Source: Paraburkholderia aromaticivorans (GTDB lineage: Bacteria > Pseudomonadota > Gammaproteobacteria > Burkholderiales > Burkholderiaceae). Taken from it: DNA of 64,000 nt. Shown here piece by piece: positions 56,360-64,000 of this stretch (positions within the stretch are counted from its first letter, which is position 1; each line of letters starts with the position of its first letter). The position numbers and the translations under genes are program-made. The stretch is taken from the NCBI RefSeq assembly GCF_012689525.1, contig NZ_CP051515.1:1612001-1676000 (forward strand), in the 5' to 3' direction. The notes under the pieces were generated by a model. That model ran no database searches. It saw only the letters and a program-made list of their open reading frames with translations, and had not been told where the DNA came from.

Positions 56360-57819
56360 TGCGCGGCCGCTCGCTTGCCGCGGCGCTCGCGCTGGCGTTC
56401 GGCGCCACCACGCTGACGGTTTTCGTGCTCGTCGGCAGTTTCCTGTATGTCGCGCTCGAAAAGCAGATCAAGGCGCAGGACAATCTCGACATCGTGCTCG
56501 CCGCGCGCCACGCACGGCGGCTCGCCGAGGAACTGGATTCGGCGCAAGGGATTCGCGAGCACAGCGAGCGGCTGACCAGCATCGTGCTCGGCAACGAAGC
56601 CATGTCGATGGAAGTGTTCGATCCCGACGGCAAGCGGGCGATCGAACACAACATCGCCGGCGCGCTCGCCGTGCCGGATGCGGCAAGCGGCGCCGCGACC
56701 ATCGCGGCATTGCCGCCGCTCGCACGCGTTGCCGCGACGGCGCGCATCACCGAGACCGATATCGGCGACTGGACCGGCCGCGACGGCGCGCCGATCCGCG
56801 GCATTCTCACGGACGCGCGGCTGCGTGACGGCAACACGGCGAGTGTGCTGGTGGCGCGCAACATGAGCGACCGCTGGCTGCTGCTGGACCGTTACCGCGA
56901 CAAGCTCAACCTCGCGGGCGTGGCCGGCGTGGTGCTGGCCATGCTGCTCGGCTACCTGCTGATTCGTGCCGCGCTGCGGCCGTTGCGCGATATCGCGGCG
57001 AGCGCGAGTCTGGTCACGGTGAATCGCCTCGATACGCGGATCGCGGTGGCGCGCGTGCCGAGCGAACTTGAAGCTTTGGTCGCCGCGCTGAACGCGATGC
57101 TCGAACGGGTCGAGCAGGGTTTCCAGCGTCTGTCGCGTTTCACCGCCGACCTCGCGCACGACATGCGCACGCCGCTCAGCAACATGCGCGGCGCCGCCGA
57201 AGTCGCGCTGGCGCGGCCGCGTTCCGTCGATGAATACGAAACGCTCCTCGCCTCGAATCTGGAAGAGTGCGACCGGCTCGCGCGCATGATCGAGAACGTG
57301 CTGTTTCTGGCGCGCGCCGAACATCCGCAGTTCGTCAAGCAATTGCGCGCGTTCGACGCGGGGCAGGAGTTGACGCATATCGCCGACTACTTCGAAGGCA
57401 TTGCCGAAGAAGCGAATGTGCGTTTGCGCGTGAGCGGCGCGGCCAGCGTGACGGCGGATCTCGAGTTGTTCCGCCGCGCCGTGAGCAATCTGCTCGCCAA
57501 CGCCATTCGCTATACGCCGCCGGGCGGCGAGATCGTGCTGGACGCAAGCGCGTCGGCCGACGCGGTGCGCGTGACCGTGGAGAACCAGGGACAGCCGATT
57601 CCCCCCGAGCATCTCGAACGGATTTTCGACCGCTTCTATCGGGTCGATCCGTCGCGCAGTTCGCTGCCGTCTTCAGGACTGTCGCAAGGGTCCACGGGTT
57701 CGACCGGGCTCGGGCTTGCCATCGTGCGCACGATCATGGAGCTGCACGGCGGCTCGGTGCATGCGGAAAGCGATGCGCGCGGTACGCGGTTCGTGCTGAG
57801 GTTCCCGCGCGCCAGTTGA
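56359..57819 (+). CDS. Sensor histidine kinase (CusS/IrlS type)
   Basis: A 486-residue membrane kinase. Helix 1 (residues 5-28) and helix 2 (about 183-203) flank a periplasmic sensor region; a HAMP segment follows. The H-box is A-H-D-M-R-T-P-L with His267. The N-box (N-L-L-A-N-A-I-R-Y-T-P) and G-boxes (R-I-F-D-R-F-Y-R; G-L-G-L-A-I-V) lie near the C-terminus. A Ser/Gly-rich insertion precedes the G2 box. It pairs with the response regulator, and metal or drug sensing is inferred from relatives. Confidence 0.92.
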   Translation: MRGRSLAAALALAFGATTLTVFVLVGSFLYVALEKQIKAQDNLDIVLAARHARRLAEELDSAQGIREHSERLTSIVLGNEAMSMEVFDPDGKRAIEHNIAGALAVPDAASGAATIAALPPLARVAATARITETDIGDWTGRDGAPIRGILTDARLRDGNTASVLVARNMSDRWLLLDRYRDKLNLAGVAGVVLAMLLGYLLIRAALRPLRDIAASASLVTVNRLDTRIAVARVPSELEALVAALNAMLERVEQGFQRLSRFTADLAHDMRTPLSNMRGAAEVALARPRSVDEYETLLASNLEECDRLARMIENVLFLARAEHPQFVKQLRAFDAGQELTHIADYFEGIAEEANVRLRVSGAASVTADLELFRRAVSNLLANAIRYTPPGGEIVLDASASADAVRVTVENQGQPIPPEHLERIFDRFYRVDPSRSSLPSSGLSQGSTGSTGLGLAIVRTIMELHGGSVHAESDARGTRFVLRFPRAS

Positions 57820-57833
57820 GGGCCTTTAACCGC

Positions 57834-59336
57834 TTACGCCGACCCCGGCGCGCTCTTGCCTTCATCACTCCACGTCCCACCCAACGCCTTCAACAACAAT
57901 ACGCTCGACTCCAACTGCCGCGCGGCGATCTGATCCGCGATGCGCTGGTTCGTCAGCGCAATCGTCTGCGCGGTCACCACGTCGAGGTAGCTGACCGCGC
58001 CCGCGTTGAAGCGGTTCGTCGTGAGCCGCAACGACAGGTCCGCGGCGGTGGTGGCGCGCTGCTGGCTGGCGGCTTCGTCGGCGAGGGAATGCAGGGCGGA
58101 CAGGTTGTCCTCGACCTGCTGGAATGCCACCAGCACTGACTGTCGATAGTCCGCGACGGCGCCGTCGTATTGCGCGGTGGCGCCGTGCAGGGTGGCTTTG
58201 CGCTTGCCGCCGTCGAACAGCGTGCCGGCCAGTTGCGGACCGAGCGACCAGAACAGGCTCGGCGCGCTCAGCCATGGCGCGAAAAAAGTGCTTTCGAGAC
58301 CCGCGCTCGCGGACAGCAGCAGATCCGGAAAAAACGCCGCATGCGCCACGCCGATCTGCGCATTCGCGGACGCCACGCGCCGTTCGGCTGCGGCGATATC
58401 GGGGCGCCGCTCCAGCAGTTGCGAGGGCAAACCAATTGGAATAGCCGGTGGCGTCACGGCCGAGCCGTTCGGCGGAAGCGTGAAGGTCGATGCCGGTTCG
58501 CCGATCAGCGTCGCAATCGCGTGCTGCATCTGCGCGCGCGTCACGTCGATGTCGGTGTCTTGCGTCCGCGTCGCTTCGAGTTGCGTCGTGGCCTGCGCGA
58601 CGGCGGAGGCATCGATCGCGCCGTTCTTCAACTGCTGCTGCAACAGCTTCAACGCGGCGGCGTAGGCGTCCACGCTGTCGTCGAGCAGCTTCTTCTGCGT
58701 GTCGAGCGAGCGCAGCGAGAAGTAGTCGGCGGCCAGATCGGCGCTCATCGACAGGCGCACGCCTTCGAGGTCCGCCTCGCTCGCCTGGGCGTCGGCCTGC
58801 GCGCCGTTCACGCTGTCGCGGACCCGTCCGAACAGATCCGGCTCCCAACTCGCTGACACGCCCGCCGAGTAGTCCGGCACGGTCTTGCCCGCGAGCGATT
58901 TCCCTTCGACGTTCTGCGAGGTCCGGTAACGGTCCTGCGCGACACCGGCGGTGATGGTGGGGAAGAAGCCGGCGCGCTGATAGTCCACCATCGAGCGCGC
59001 CTGCTGAACCTGCGCGACCGCCTTGCGCACGGTCTGGTTCGATACATCGATGCGCGCCTCCAGTTGGTTCAGTACGGGATCGTCGAAGATCGTCCACCAG
59101 GGACCGCGCGGCGTGGCGTCGGCCGGCGTGGCCTGCGCCCAGCCGGGCGCGGCGCCCGCATGCACGGCGCCCGTATGCACGGCGCCCGTATGCACGGCGC
59201 CCGCATAGTGCGCCGGAATGTCGGCGCTCGGGCGTTGATACGGAGGCAAGGTCGAGCACGCGCTGAGCAGCGCGCCGATCAGCGTGGCCGCCAGCGCGCG
59301 GCTCGGCAAAGGCCGGGAAAGAGACAGGGAAAACAT
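57834..59336 (-). CDS. RND efflux outer-membrane factor (NodT/OprM type lipoprotein)
   Basis: A 500-residue outer-membrane channel. The signal ends in L-L-S-A-C-S, a lipobox, so the mature protein is lipid-anchored. Paired alpha-helical and strand segments (two OEP repeats) follow, with P-D-I-A-A-A-E-R-R-V near residue 335. A Gly-Ala-Val-His-Thr tandem repeat lies at about residues 45-62. AGGA is upstream of the ATG at 59336. It is the last gene of the RND operon. Confidence 0.92.
   Translation of the reverse strand: MFSLSLSRPLPSRALAATLIGALLSACSTLPPYQRPSADIPAHYAGAVHTGAVHTGAVHAGAAPGWAQATPADATPRGPWWTIFDDPVLNQLEARIDVSNQTVRKAVAQVQQARSMVDYQRAGFFPTITAGVAQDRYRTSQNVEGKSLAGKTVPDYSAGVSASWEPDLFGRVRDSVNGAQADAQASEADLEGVRLSMSADLAADYFSLRSLDTQKKLLDDSVDAYAAALKLLQQQLKNGAIDASAVAQATTQLEATRTQDTDIDVTRAQMQHAIATLIGEPASTFTLPPNGSAVTPPAIPIGLPSQLLERRPDIAAAERRVASANAQIGVAHAAFFPDLLLSASAGLESTFFAPWLSAPSLFWSLGPQLAGTLFDGGKRKATLHGATAQYDGAVADYRQSVLVAFQQVEDNLSALHSLADEAASQQRATTAADLSLRLTTNRFNAGAVSYLDVVTAQTIALTNQRIADQIAARQLESSVLLLKALGGTWSDEGKSAPGSA
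59150..59206 (-). repeat. 15-base tandem repeat in the outer-membrane factor gene
   Basis: Four units of a 15-base sequence (core GCACGGCGCCCGTAT on the plus strand) encode repeated G-A-V-H-T/A just after the lipoprotein anchor. The units are nearly identical, a sign of recent expansion. Confidence 0.8.
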
Positions 59337-59363
59337 CGGCAAATCCTTTCTGTGACGAAGCAC

Positions 59364-60734
59364 TCAGCTGTGCATGGCCGGCATGATCTGAACCATCTGC
59401 CCGGTGGAGAGCGAATCGCCGGGGTTGTCGATTACGCGGTCGGTGGCGGCGAGTCCCGTGGTGATTTCCACGTGCGTGCCGAAATCGCGGCCGATATGCA
59501 CGGTCTTGAGCAGCGCCCGGCCGCTGCCGTCGACCACGGCGACCGTCACGCCGTCCGGCCGGAATAGCAGGGCGCTGACGGGCAGATCGAGCGCCGGCGT
59601 GGTCGATTGCAATTGCAGATGCACCTGCGTGTAAGCGCCCGGCATCAGCGCGCCGTCCTTGTTGTCGACGTCGACCTCGACGCGCAGCGTGCGGCTCGAC
59701 GGATCGATCGAACCAGTGCTGCGCGCCACCTTCGCCGCGATGCGGCGGCCCGGATACTGCTGCGCGGTCAGATATACGCCGGTGGCCGGGGTGACGTACG
59801 GCGCGTCGTTCTGCGGCACGTCGACGAACACGCGCAGCACGCCGTTCTGCTGGATATGGAACAGCTCGCCCGACATGCCCGCGGCGCCGGGCGTGCCGCC
59901 CGCCGTCACCAGCGCGCCGACGTCGACGTTGCGCGCGGTGATTACGCCGTCGAACGGCGCGGTGATCTTCTCGTACGAGACCAATTCGGCGAGATGCGCG
60001 ACATTGGCTTGCGCCGACGCCAGCATCGCGCGGTGCGCTTCCATGTCGCTGACCTTGGTGTCGGCGTCCTGTTGCGCGACCGATTGGGTCTTGAGCATCT
60101 CCTGCCAGCGTTGCGCGGTGGTCTTCGCGTAGTCGAAATTGGCCTGCGCGGTGGCTTCGTCGGCGCGGGCCTGGCGCAGTTGCGCGTCCAGATCGGGGGC
60201 TTCGATCGTCGCGAGAATCTGACCGCTTTTCACCTGCGCGCCGATGTCGGTGTTCCAGTGAGCGAGGTAGCCGCTCGTGCGCGCGTAGATGGAGGCTTCG
60301 GCGAACGGCGTGACGGCGCCCGGCAGCAGCAGTTCGTTGACGGCCGGCGCGGCGCGCGGCGCGACCACCGACACGCTGAGCATGCTTTGCGCTTGTGTTT
60401 GCTGCGTGAGCGCGGCGCTTGCGTGCAGACGCGGCACGATGCCGATGATCAGCAACGCCGCGGCTAGACCGCTCAGCGCGAATGGCCAGAGACGTCGGCG
60501 CGGTTTGGCGTGTGTCTCGCGGTGCGAAACGGCGTCAGCGGTCGCTCTGTCTCGCGTGGATTCCGCGGACGGAGCGGCATGCGCGCGGGCGTCGCGGTCT
60601 GATTCCCACGCGGGCGAAGCTGCTGGCGCAGGCTCAGCCGCGCGAGCGGCGACAGCCGCGTGAGTTTTTTCAGCGGCGTTGGCAGCCTGTTCGGCCTGCC
60701 CACCCAACTTCGGCGGAAGTGATGAATCGTTCAT
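59364..60734 (-). CDS. RND efflux periplasmic adaptor (HlyD/MexA type)
   Basis: A 456-residue membrane-fusion protein. It has a long Ala-rich cytoplasmic N-terminus (about 85 residues), one membrane helix (L-W-P-F-A-L-S-G-L-A-A-A-L-L), then the barrel-sandwich and helical hairpin regions (S-G-Q-I-L-A-T-I-E-A-P-D and K-I-T-A-P-F-D-G-V-I). It links the pump to the outer-membrane factor. The N-terminal extension is longer than in typical MexA-like proteins. It lies between the two other RND genes. Confidence 0.92.
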   Translation of the reverse strand: MNDSSLPPKLGGQAEQAANAAEKTHAAVAARAAEPAPAASPAWESDRDARAHAAPSAESTRDRATADAVSHRETHAKPRRRLWPFALSGLAAALLIIGIVPRLHASAALTQQTQAQSMLSVSVVAPRAAPAVNELLLPGAVTPFAEASIYARTSGYLAHWNTDIGAQVKSGQILATIEAPDLDAQLRQARADEATAQANFDYAKTTAQRWQEMLKTQSVAQQDADTKVSDMEAHRAMLASAQANVAHLAELVSYEKITAPFDGVITARNVDVGALVTAGGTPGAAGMSGELFHIQQNGVLRVFVDVPQNDAPYVTPATGVYLTAQQYPGRRIAAKVARSTGSIDPSSRTLRVEVDVDNKDGALMPGAYTQVHLQLQSTTPALDLPVSALLFRPDGVTVAVVDGSGRALLKTVHIGRDFGTHVEITTGLAATDRVIDNPGDSLSTGQMVQIMPAMHS

Positions 60735-60753
60735 AAAAAAGGTCTCGTCGAAA

Positions 60754-63700
60754 TCAAAGAGTGCGGGCGGTGACGGCGGCTTCCTGCTTTTCGCTGCGTG
60801 CCGCGCGGCGTTTGTCGAGCCACGCATGCACCATCCCGTAGACGACCGGGACGAACAGCAAGGTCGACACCGTGCCGAGCGCGAGGCCGCCGATCACGGC
60901 GCGGTCGAGCGGCGCGTTCTGTTCGCCGCCGTCGCCGAGGCCGAGCGCCATCGGCAGCATGCCGATCAACATCGCGAGCGCCGTCATCAGCACCGGACGG
61001 AAGCGGCTGAAGCCGGCTTCGAGCGCGGCCACGAGCGGCGGCTTGCCGCCGTCGTGCAATTCACGCGCGGTGTTGATGACCAGAATGCTGTTGGCCGTGG
61101 CGATGCCGATGCACAGAATGGTGCCGGTGAGTGCCGGCACGCTCAGGCGAGTGCCGGTGCTGAACAGCATCCACGCAATGCCCGCGAGCGAACCCGGCAG
61201 GCCGCTGATGGTAATGAACGGGTCGAGCCACGACTGGAAGTTGACCACCATCAACAGATACACGAGACCGATGGCGAACACCAGGCCGCTCGCGAGACCG
61301 CTGAACGAATCGTGCATGGCCTGCACCTGGCCGCGTACGACGATGGACGCGCCCGGCGGCAATTGCGGCCGGATCTGCTCGACCAGCCGGTTCACGTCCA
61401 CCGCCACGCCGCCGAGATCGCGCCCTTGCGCCGACGCGAAGATATCGAGCACCGGCTGCACGTTGTAGTGCGAGACGACGGCTTGCTGCGTGCCGCGCGT
61501 CAGCGTGCTCAACGCGCCGAGCAGATTCTGCGGCGCGGGGCCTGCGCCGCTTGCCGAACCAGCCGCCGTCGTCGCGCCGGAACTGCCGCCGTTCTGCGCG
61601 ACCGGAATATTGGCGAGCGCCTGCAGCGAGTTGACGTCGTACTGCGGCATCATCGCCATCAGCGGATAGCTCACACCGTTGCGCGGATCGAGCCAGAAAT
61701 TCGGCGAGGTCTGCGAGCTGCCGGAGAGCGCGATCAGCAGATTCTGCGACACGTCGCGTTGCAACAGGCCGGCCTGAATCGCCCGGGTGCGGTCGACGTT
61801 CACGTTGATCGCGGGCGCGTCGCCCGGCTGTTGAATGCGCGCGTCGACGAGACCGCGCACGCCGCGCAGTTGCGCGAGCAGGTGGTTCGCCACCACGCGG
61901 TTGGCGTCGAGCTTGTTGCCGACGATCTGGATATCGATCGGCGCGGGCAGCCCGAAGTTGAGAATCTGGCTGACGATGTCGGCGGGCAGGAAAGCGAACG
62001 TGACGCCGGGGAAATCTTTCGTCAGCGTCGTACGCAGCGTCGCCACGTATTGCGCGGTCGGCTTGTGTTTCGGCGCGAGCGTGACCATCACGTCGGCATC
62101 TTCGGGGCCGATCGGGTCCGACGAGTCATAGGTCAGATTGATGCCGCTCACCGGCACGCCGATGTTGTCCAGCATCGCCGAGAGTTCCTGCTTCGGAATC
62201 ACGTCGCGCACGCGGGCTTCGACCTGATCGGTAATGCTCGCGGTGTCCTCGATGCGCGTGCCGGTCGGCGCGCGCAGATGCAGGCGGATTTCGCCGGTAT
62301 CCACAGCCGGGAAAAAGTCGCGTCCGGCAAACGGCACCAGCGCGAGCGAGCCGATGCAAAGCACGAGAAAGATCGCGATGAAGCGCTTCGGGCTCGCTAT
62401 CGCCGCGCCGAGCACGCCGCGATAGCGTTCGCGCAGCGCTTCGAAGCGTTGCTCGAAGCCGGCCTGAAAGCGGATCAGGCGCGCAATCGGACCGTTGCCT
62501 TTGACCGGCGCATTGCTGCGAGCGCGCATCAGATACATCGCAAGCGTCGGCACTAGCGTGCGCGAGAAGAAGTACGACGCGATCATCGCGAACACCACCG
62601 CTTCGGCGAGCGGCACGAACAGATAGCGCGCCACGCCGGAGAGCAGGAACATCGGCACGAATACGATACAGATCGACAGCGTCGAGACGAAAGTCGGCAC
62701 GGCGATTTCGCCAGAACCGTTCAGGATCGCGTCGTGCAACGGCTCGCCGTTCTCCAGATGATGCGTGATGTTTTCGATGGCGACGGTGGCGTCGTCGACG
62801 AGAATTCCCACGGCGAGCGCGAGGCCGCCGAGCGTCATGATGTTGATGGTCTGGCCGAGCGCGGACAGCGCGATCAGCGAGGTCAGCACGGCGAGCGGAA
62901 TTGACACCGCGATGATCAGCGTGGCGCGCCAGCTGCCGAGAAACAGCAGGATCATCACGGCGGTGAGGGCGGCGGCGATCAGCGCCTCGCGTGCCACGCC
63001 CACCACCGCCGACTTCACGAACACGGATTGGTCGGACAGCGCGGTGATGTGCAGCGCGCTCGGCAGACCGGCCGCGATATGCGGCAGCATCGCCTTGACC
63101 TGCTGGATGATGGTCAGCGTCGAGGTGCTGCCGGATTTTTCGACGGTCAGGAGCGCGGCGCGTTTGCCGTCGCTGCGCACGATGTTGGTTTGCGGCGCGT
63201 AGCCGTCGCGCACATGGGCGACGTCGCGCACGTACACCACGCCGCCGGCCACGGTCTTGATCGGCAGATCATTGAGCGCGGCTACGGTGTCGGTGCTGCC
63301 GTTCATCTGCACGTTGTATTCCTTCGTGCCGATCTTCGCCGTGCCGCCCGGCAAAATCAGGTTCTGCGCGTTGACCGCGTTGACCACGTCGAGCGGGGCG
63401 AGTCCCTTGGCCTGCAATGCGCGCGGGTCGATATCGACCATGATCTGCCGCACTTTGCCGCCGAACGGCAGCGGCACCGACGCGCCTTGCACCGTCGCCA
63501 GTTGCGTGCGGATCTGGCTGTTGCCGAGGTCGTAGAGTTGCTGTTCGGAGAGCGTGTCACTGGAGAGGCCGAGTTGCAGGATCGGCACCGTCGAGGCGTT
63601 ATACGTAATGATGTTCGGCGGCAACGTGCCGGGCGGCAGCACGCGCAGGATCGACGCCGAGTTGGACGCCGCCTCGGCAATCGCGCGATTGATGTCCGCG

Positions 63701-63996
63701 CCCGGATGAAAAAAGATCTTCACCACCGAGACGCCGTTCAGCGATTGCGACTCGATGTGCTCGATATCGTCGACGTCCGAGGTCAGCGCGCGCTCGTAGT
63801 TCGAGGTGATGCGATTGGCCATGTCCTGGGCGGAGAAGCCGTTATAGCTCCAGACGATGCTGACCACCGGGATATCGATGTTCGGAAAAATATCGGTCGG
63901 CGTGCGCAGTATCGCGAGCGGGCCGACGATAAAGATCAGCACGGCGAGGACCACGAAGGTATAAGGGCGGCGCAGCGCCAGGCTGACAATCCACAT
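60754..63996 (-). CDS. RND efflux pump, inner-membrane subunit (AcrB/HAE1 family)
   Basis: A 1080-residue proton antiporter, complete in the window. It has twelve membrane helices and two large periplasmic loops. The N-terminus R-R-P-Y-T-F-V-V is typical. The paired Asp residues of helix 4 are in G-I-L-V-D-D-A-T-V-A-I-E-N, which points to the HAE1 drug-efflux group rather than heavy-metal CzcA types. An Ala/Gly/Ser-rich insertion lies near residue 810. It is the first gene of the three-gene efflux operon, next to a convergent two-component system. Confidence 0.94.
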   Translation of the reverse strand: MWIVSLALRRPYTFVVLAVLIFIVGPLAILRTPTDIFPNIDIPVVSIVWSYNGFSAQDMANRITSNYERALTSDVDDIEHIESQSLNGVSVVKIFFHPGADINRAIAEAASNSASILRVLPPGTLPPNIITYNASTVPILQLGLSSDTLSEQQLYDLGNSQIRTQLATVQGASVPLPFGGKVRQIMVDIDPRALQAKGLAPLDVVNAVNAQNLILPGGTAKIGTKEYNVQMNGSTDTVAALNDLPIKTVAGGVVYVRDVAHVRDGYAPQTNIVRSDGKRAALLTVEKSGSTSTLTIIQQVKAMLPHIAAGLPSALHITALSDQSVFVKSAVVGVAREALIAAALTAVMILLFLGSWRATLIIAVSIPLAVLTSLIALSALGQTINIMTLGGLALAVGILVDDATVAIENITHHLENGEPLHDAILNGSGEIAVPTFVSTLSICIVFVPMFLLSGVARYLFVPLAEAVVFAMIASYFFSRTLVPTLAMYLMRARSNAPVKGNGPIARLIRFQAGFEQRFEALRERYRGVLGAAIASPKRFIAIFLVLCIGSLALVPFAGRDFFPAVDTGEIRLHLRAPTGTRIEDTASITDQVEARVRDVIPKQELSAMLDNIGVPVSGINLTYDSSDPIGPEDADVMVTLAPKHKPTAQYVATLRTTLTKDFPGVTFAFLPADIVSQILNFGLPAPIDIQIVGNKLDANRVVANHLLAQLRGVRGLVDARIQQPGDAPAINVNVDRTRAIQAGLLQRDVSQNLLIALSGSSQTSPNFWLDPRNGVSYPLMAMMPQYDVNSLQALANIPVAQNGGSSGATTAAGSASGAGPAPQNLLGALSTLTRGTQQAVVSHYNVQPVLDIFASAQGRDLGGVAVDVNRLVEQIRPQLPPGASIVVRGQVQAMHDSFSGLASGLVFAIGLVYLLMVVNFQSWLDPFITISGLPGSLAGIAWMLFSTGTRLSVPALTGTILCIGIATANSILVINTARELHDGGKPPLVAALEAGFSRFRPVLMTALAMLIGMLPMALGLGDGGEQNAPLDRAVIGGLALGTVSTLLFVPVVYGMVHAWLDKRRAARSEKQEAAVTARTL

Positions 63997-64000
63997 GACG

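Overview
The window is high-GC bacterial DNA with strong G/C preference at third codon positions and dense, mostly operonic genes. Gene content (DadA under a tandem glycine riboswitch, phosphoketolase-acetate kinase, MipA/OmpV, YceH, DUF2628, many ABC uptake operons and guanidine-I riboswitches) points to Burkholderiaceae, most likely Paraburkholderia. That assignment is inferred from gene content; there is no rRNA or other species marker. No tRNA, rRNA, CRISPR array, phage gene or insertion sequence was seen.

Region 1 (1-22.7 kb) is a mixed metabolic region. It holds the end of a response regulator, an HSL-type esterase, YjbQ, a thioredoxin-like protein and small membrane or secreted proteins. 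It continues with a sugar-efflux-type MFS transporter, a short 6-phosphogluconate dehydrogenase, a HAD phosphatase and an ankyrin protein. Next come phosphoketolase with acetate kinase, a BON protein, a DadA-type dehydrogenase behind a tandem glycine riboswitch, a LysE exporter, a thioesterase, an XRE-cupin regulator with a GNAT enzyme, and YceH. A DUF4118-hydrolase-MipA operon, a SLATT-like two-helix membrane protein and an SfnB/DszC-like flavin oxidoreductase close the region.

Region 2 (22.8-31.4 kb) is a catabolic cassette. A spermidine/putrescine-type ABC importer (ATPase, Tat-exported binding protein, two permeases) faces a divergent unit of PuuE-like deacetylase, GntR regulator and flavin-reductase-like protein. 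A gamma-glutamyltransferase homologue converges on that unit. Its substrate is unknown.

Region 3 (31.9-41.2 kb) is a single-direction operon: full-length allophanate hydrolase, BMP-type ABC importer, two isochorismatase-like amidohydrolases, an AtzH/HpxZ-like small protein and a GntR regulator. It reads as a biuret/triuret (or guanylurea/ureide) utilisation operon converging on allophanate. A stand-alone mreB follows on the other strand.

Region 4 (42.4-55.5 kb) is a guanidine locus with two guanidine-I (ykkC) riboswitches on opposite strands. One precedes an ABC binding protein. The other precedes two DUF1989 subunits (carboxyguanidine deiminase type), a biotin-dependent urea/guanidine carboxylase, a short allophanate hydrolase, and an ABC permease and ATPase. 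The two halves make a complete guanidine import and breakdown route. Between them sit a MarR-like regulator, a TIM-barrel isomerase/hydrolase-like protein and an intact 2-oxoglutarate/Fe(II) dioxygenase, the least understood part of the window. Regions 3 and 4 both end in allophanate hydrolysis.

Region 5 (55.7-64 kb) is an OmpR/CusS-type two-component system convergent with a complete RND efflux operon (inner-membrane pump, adaptor, outer-membrane factor).
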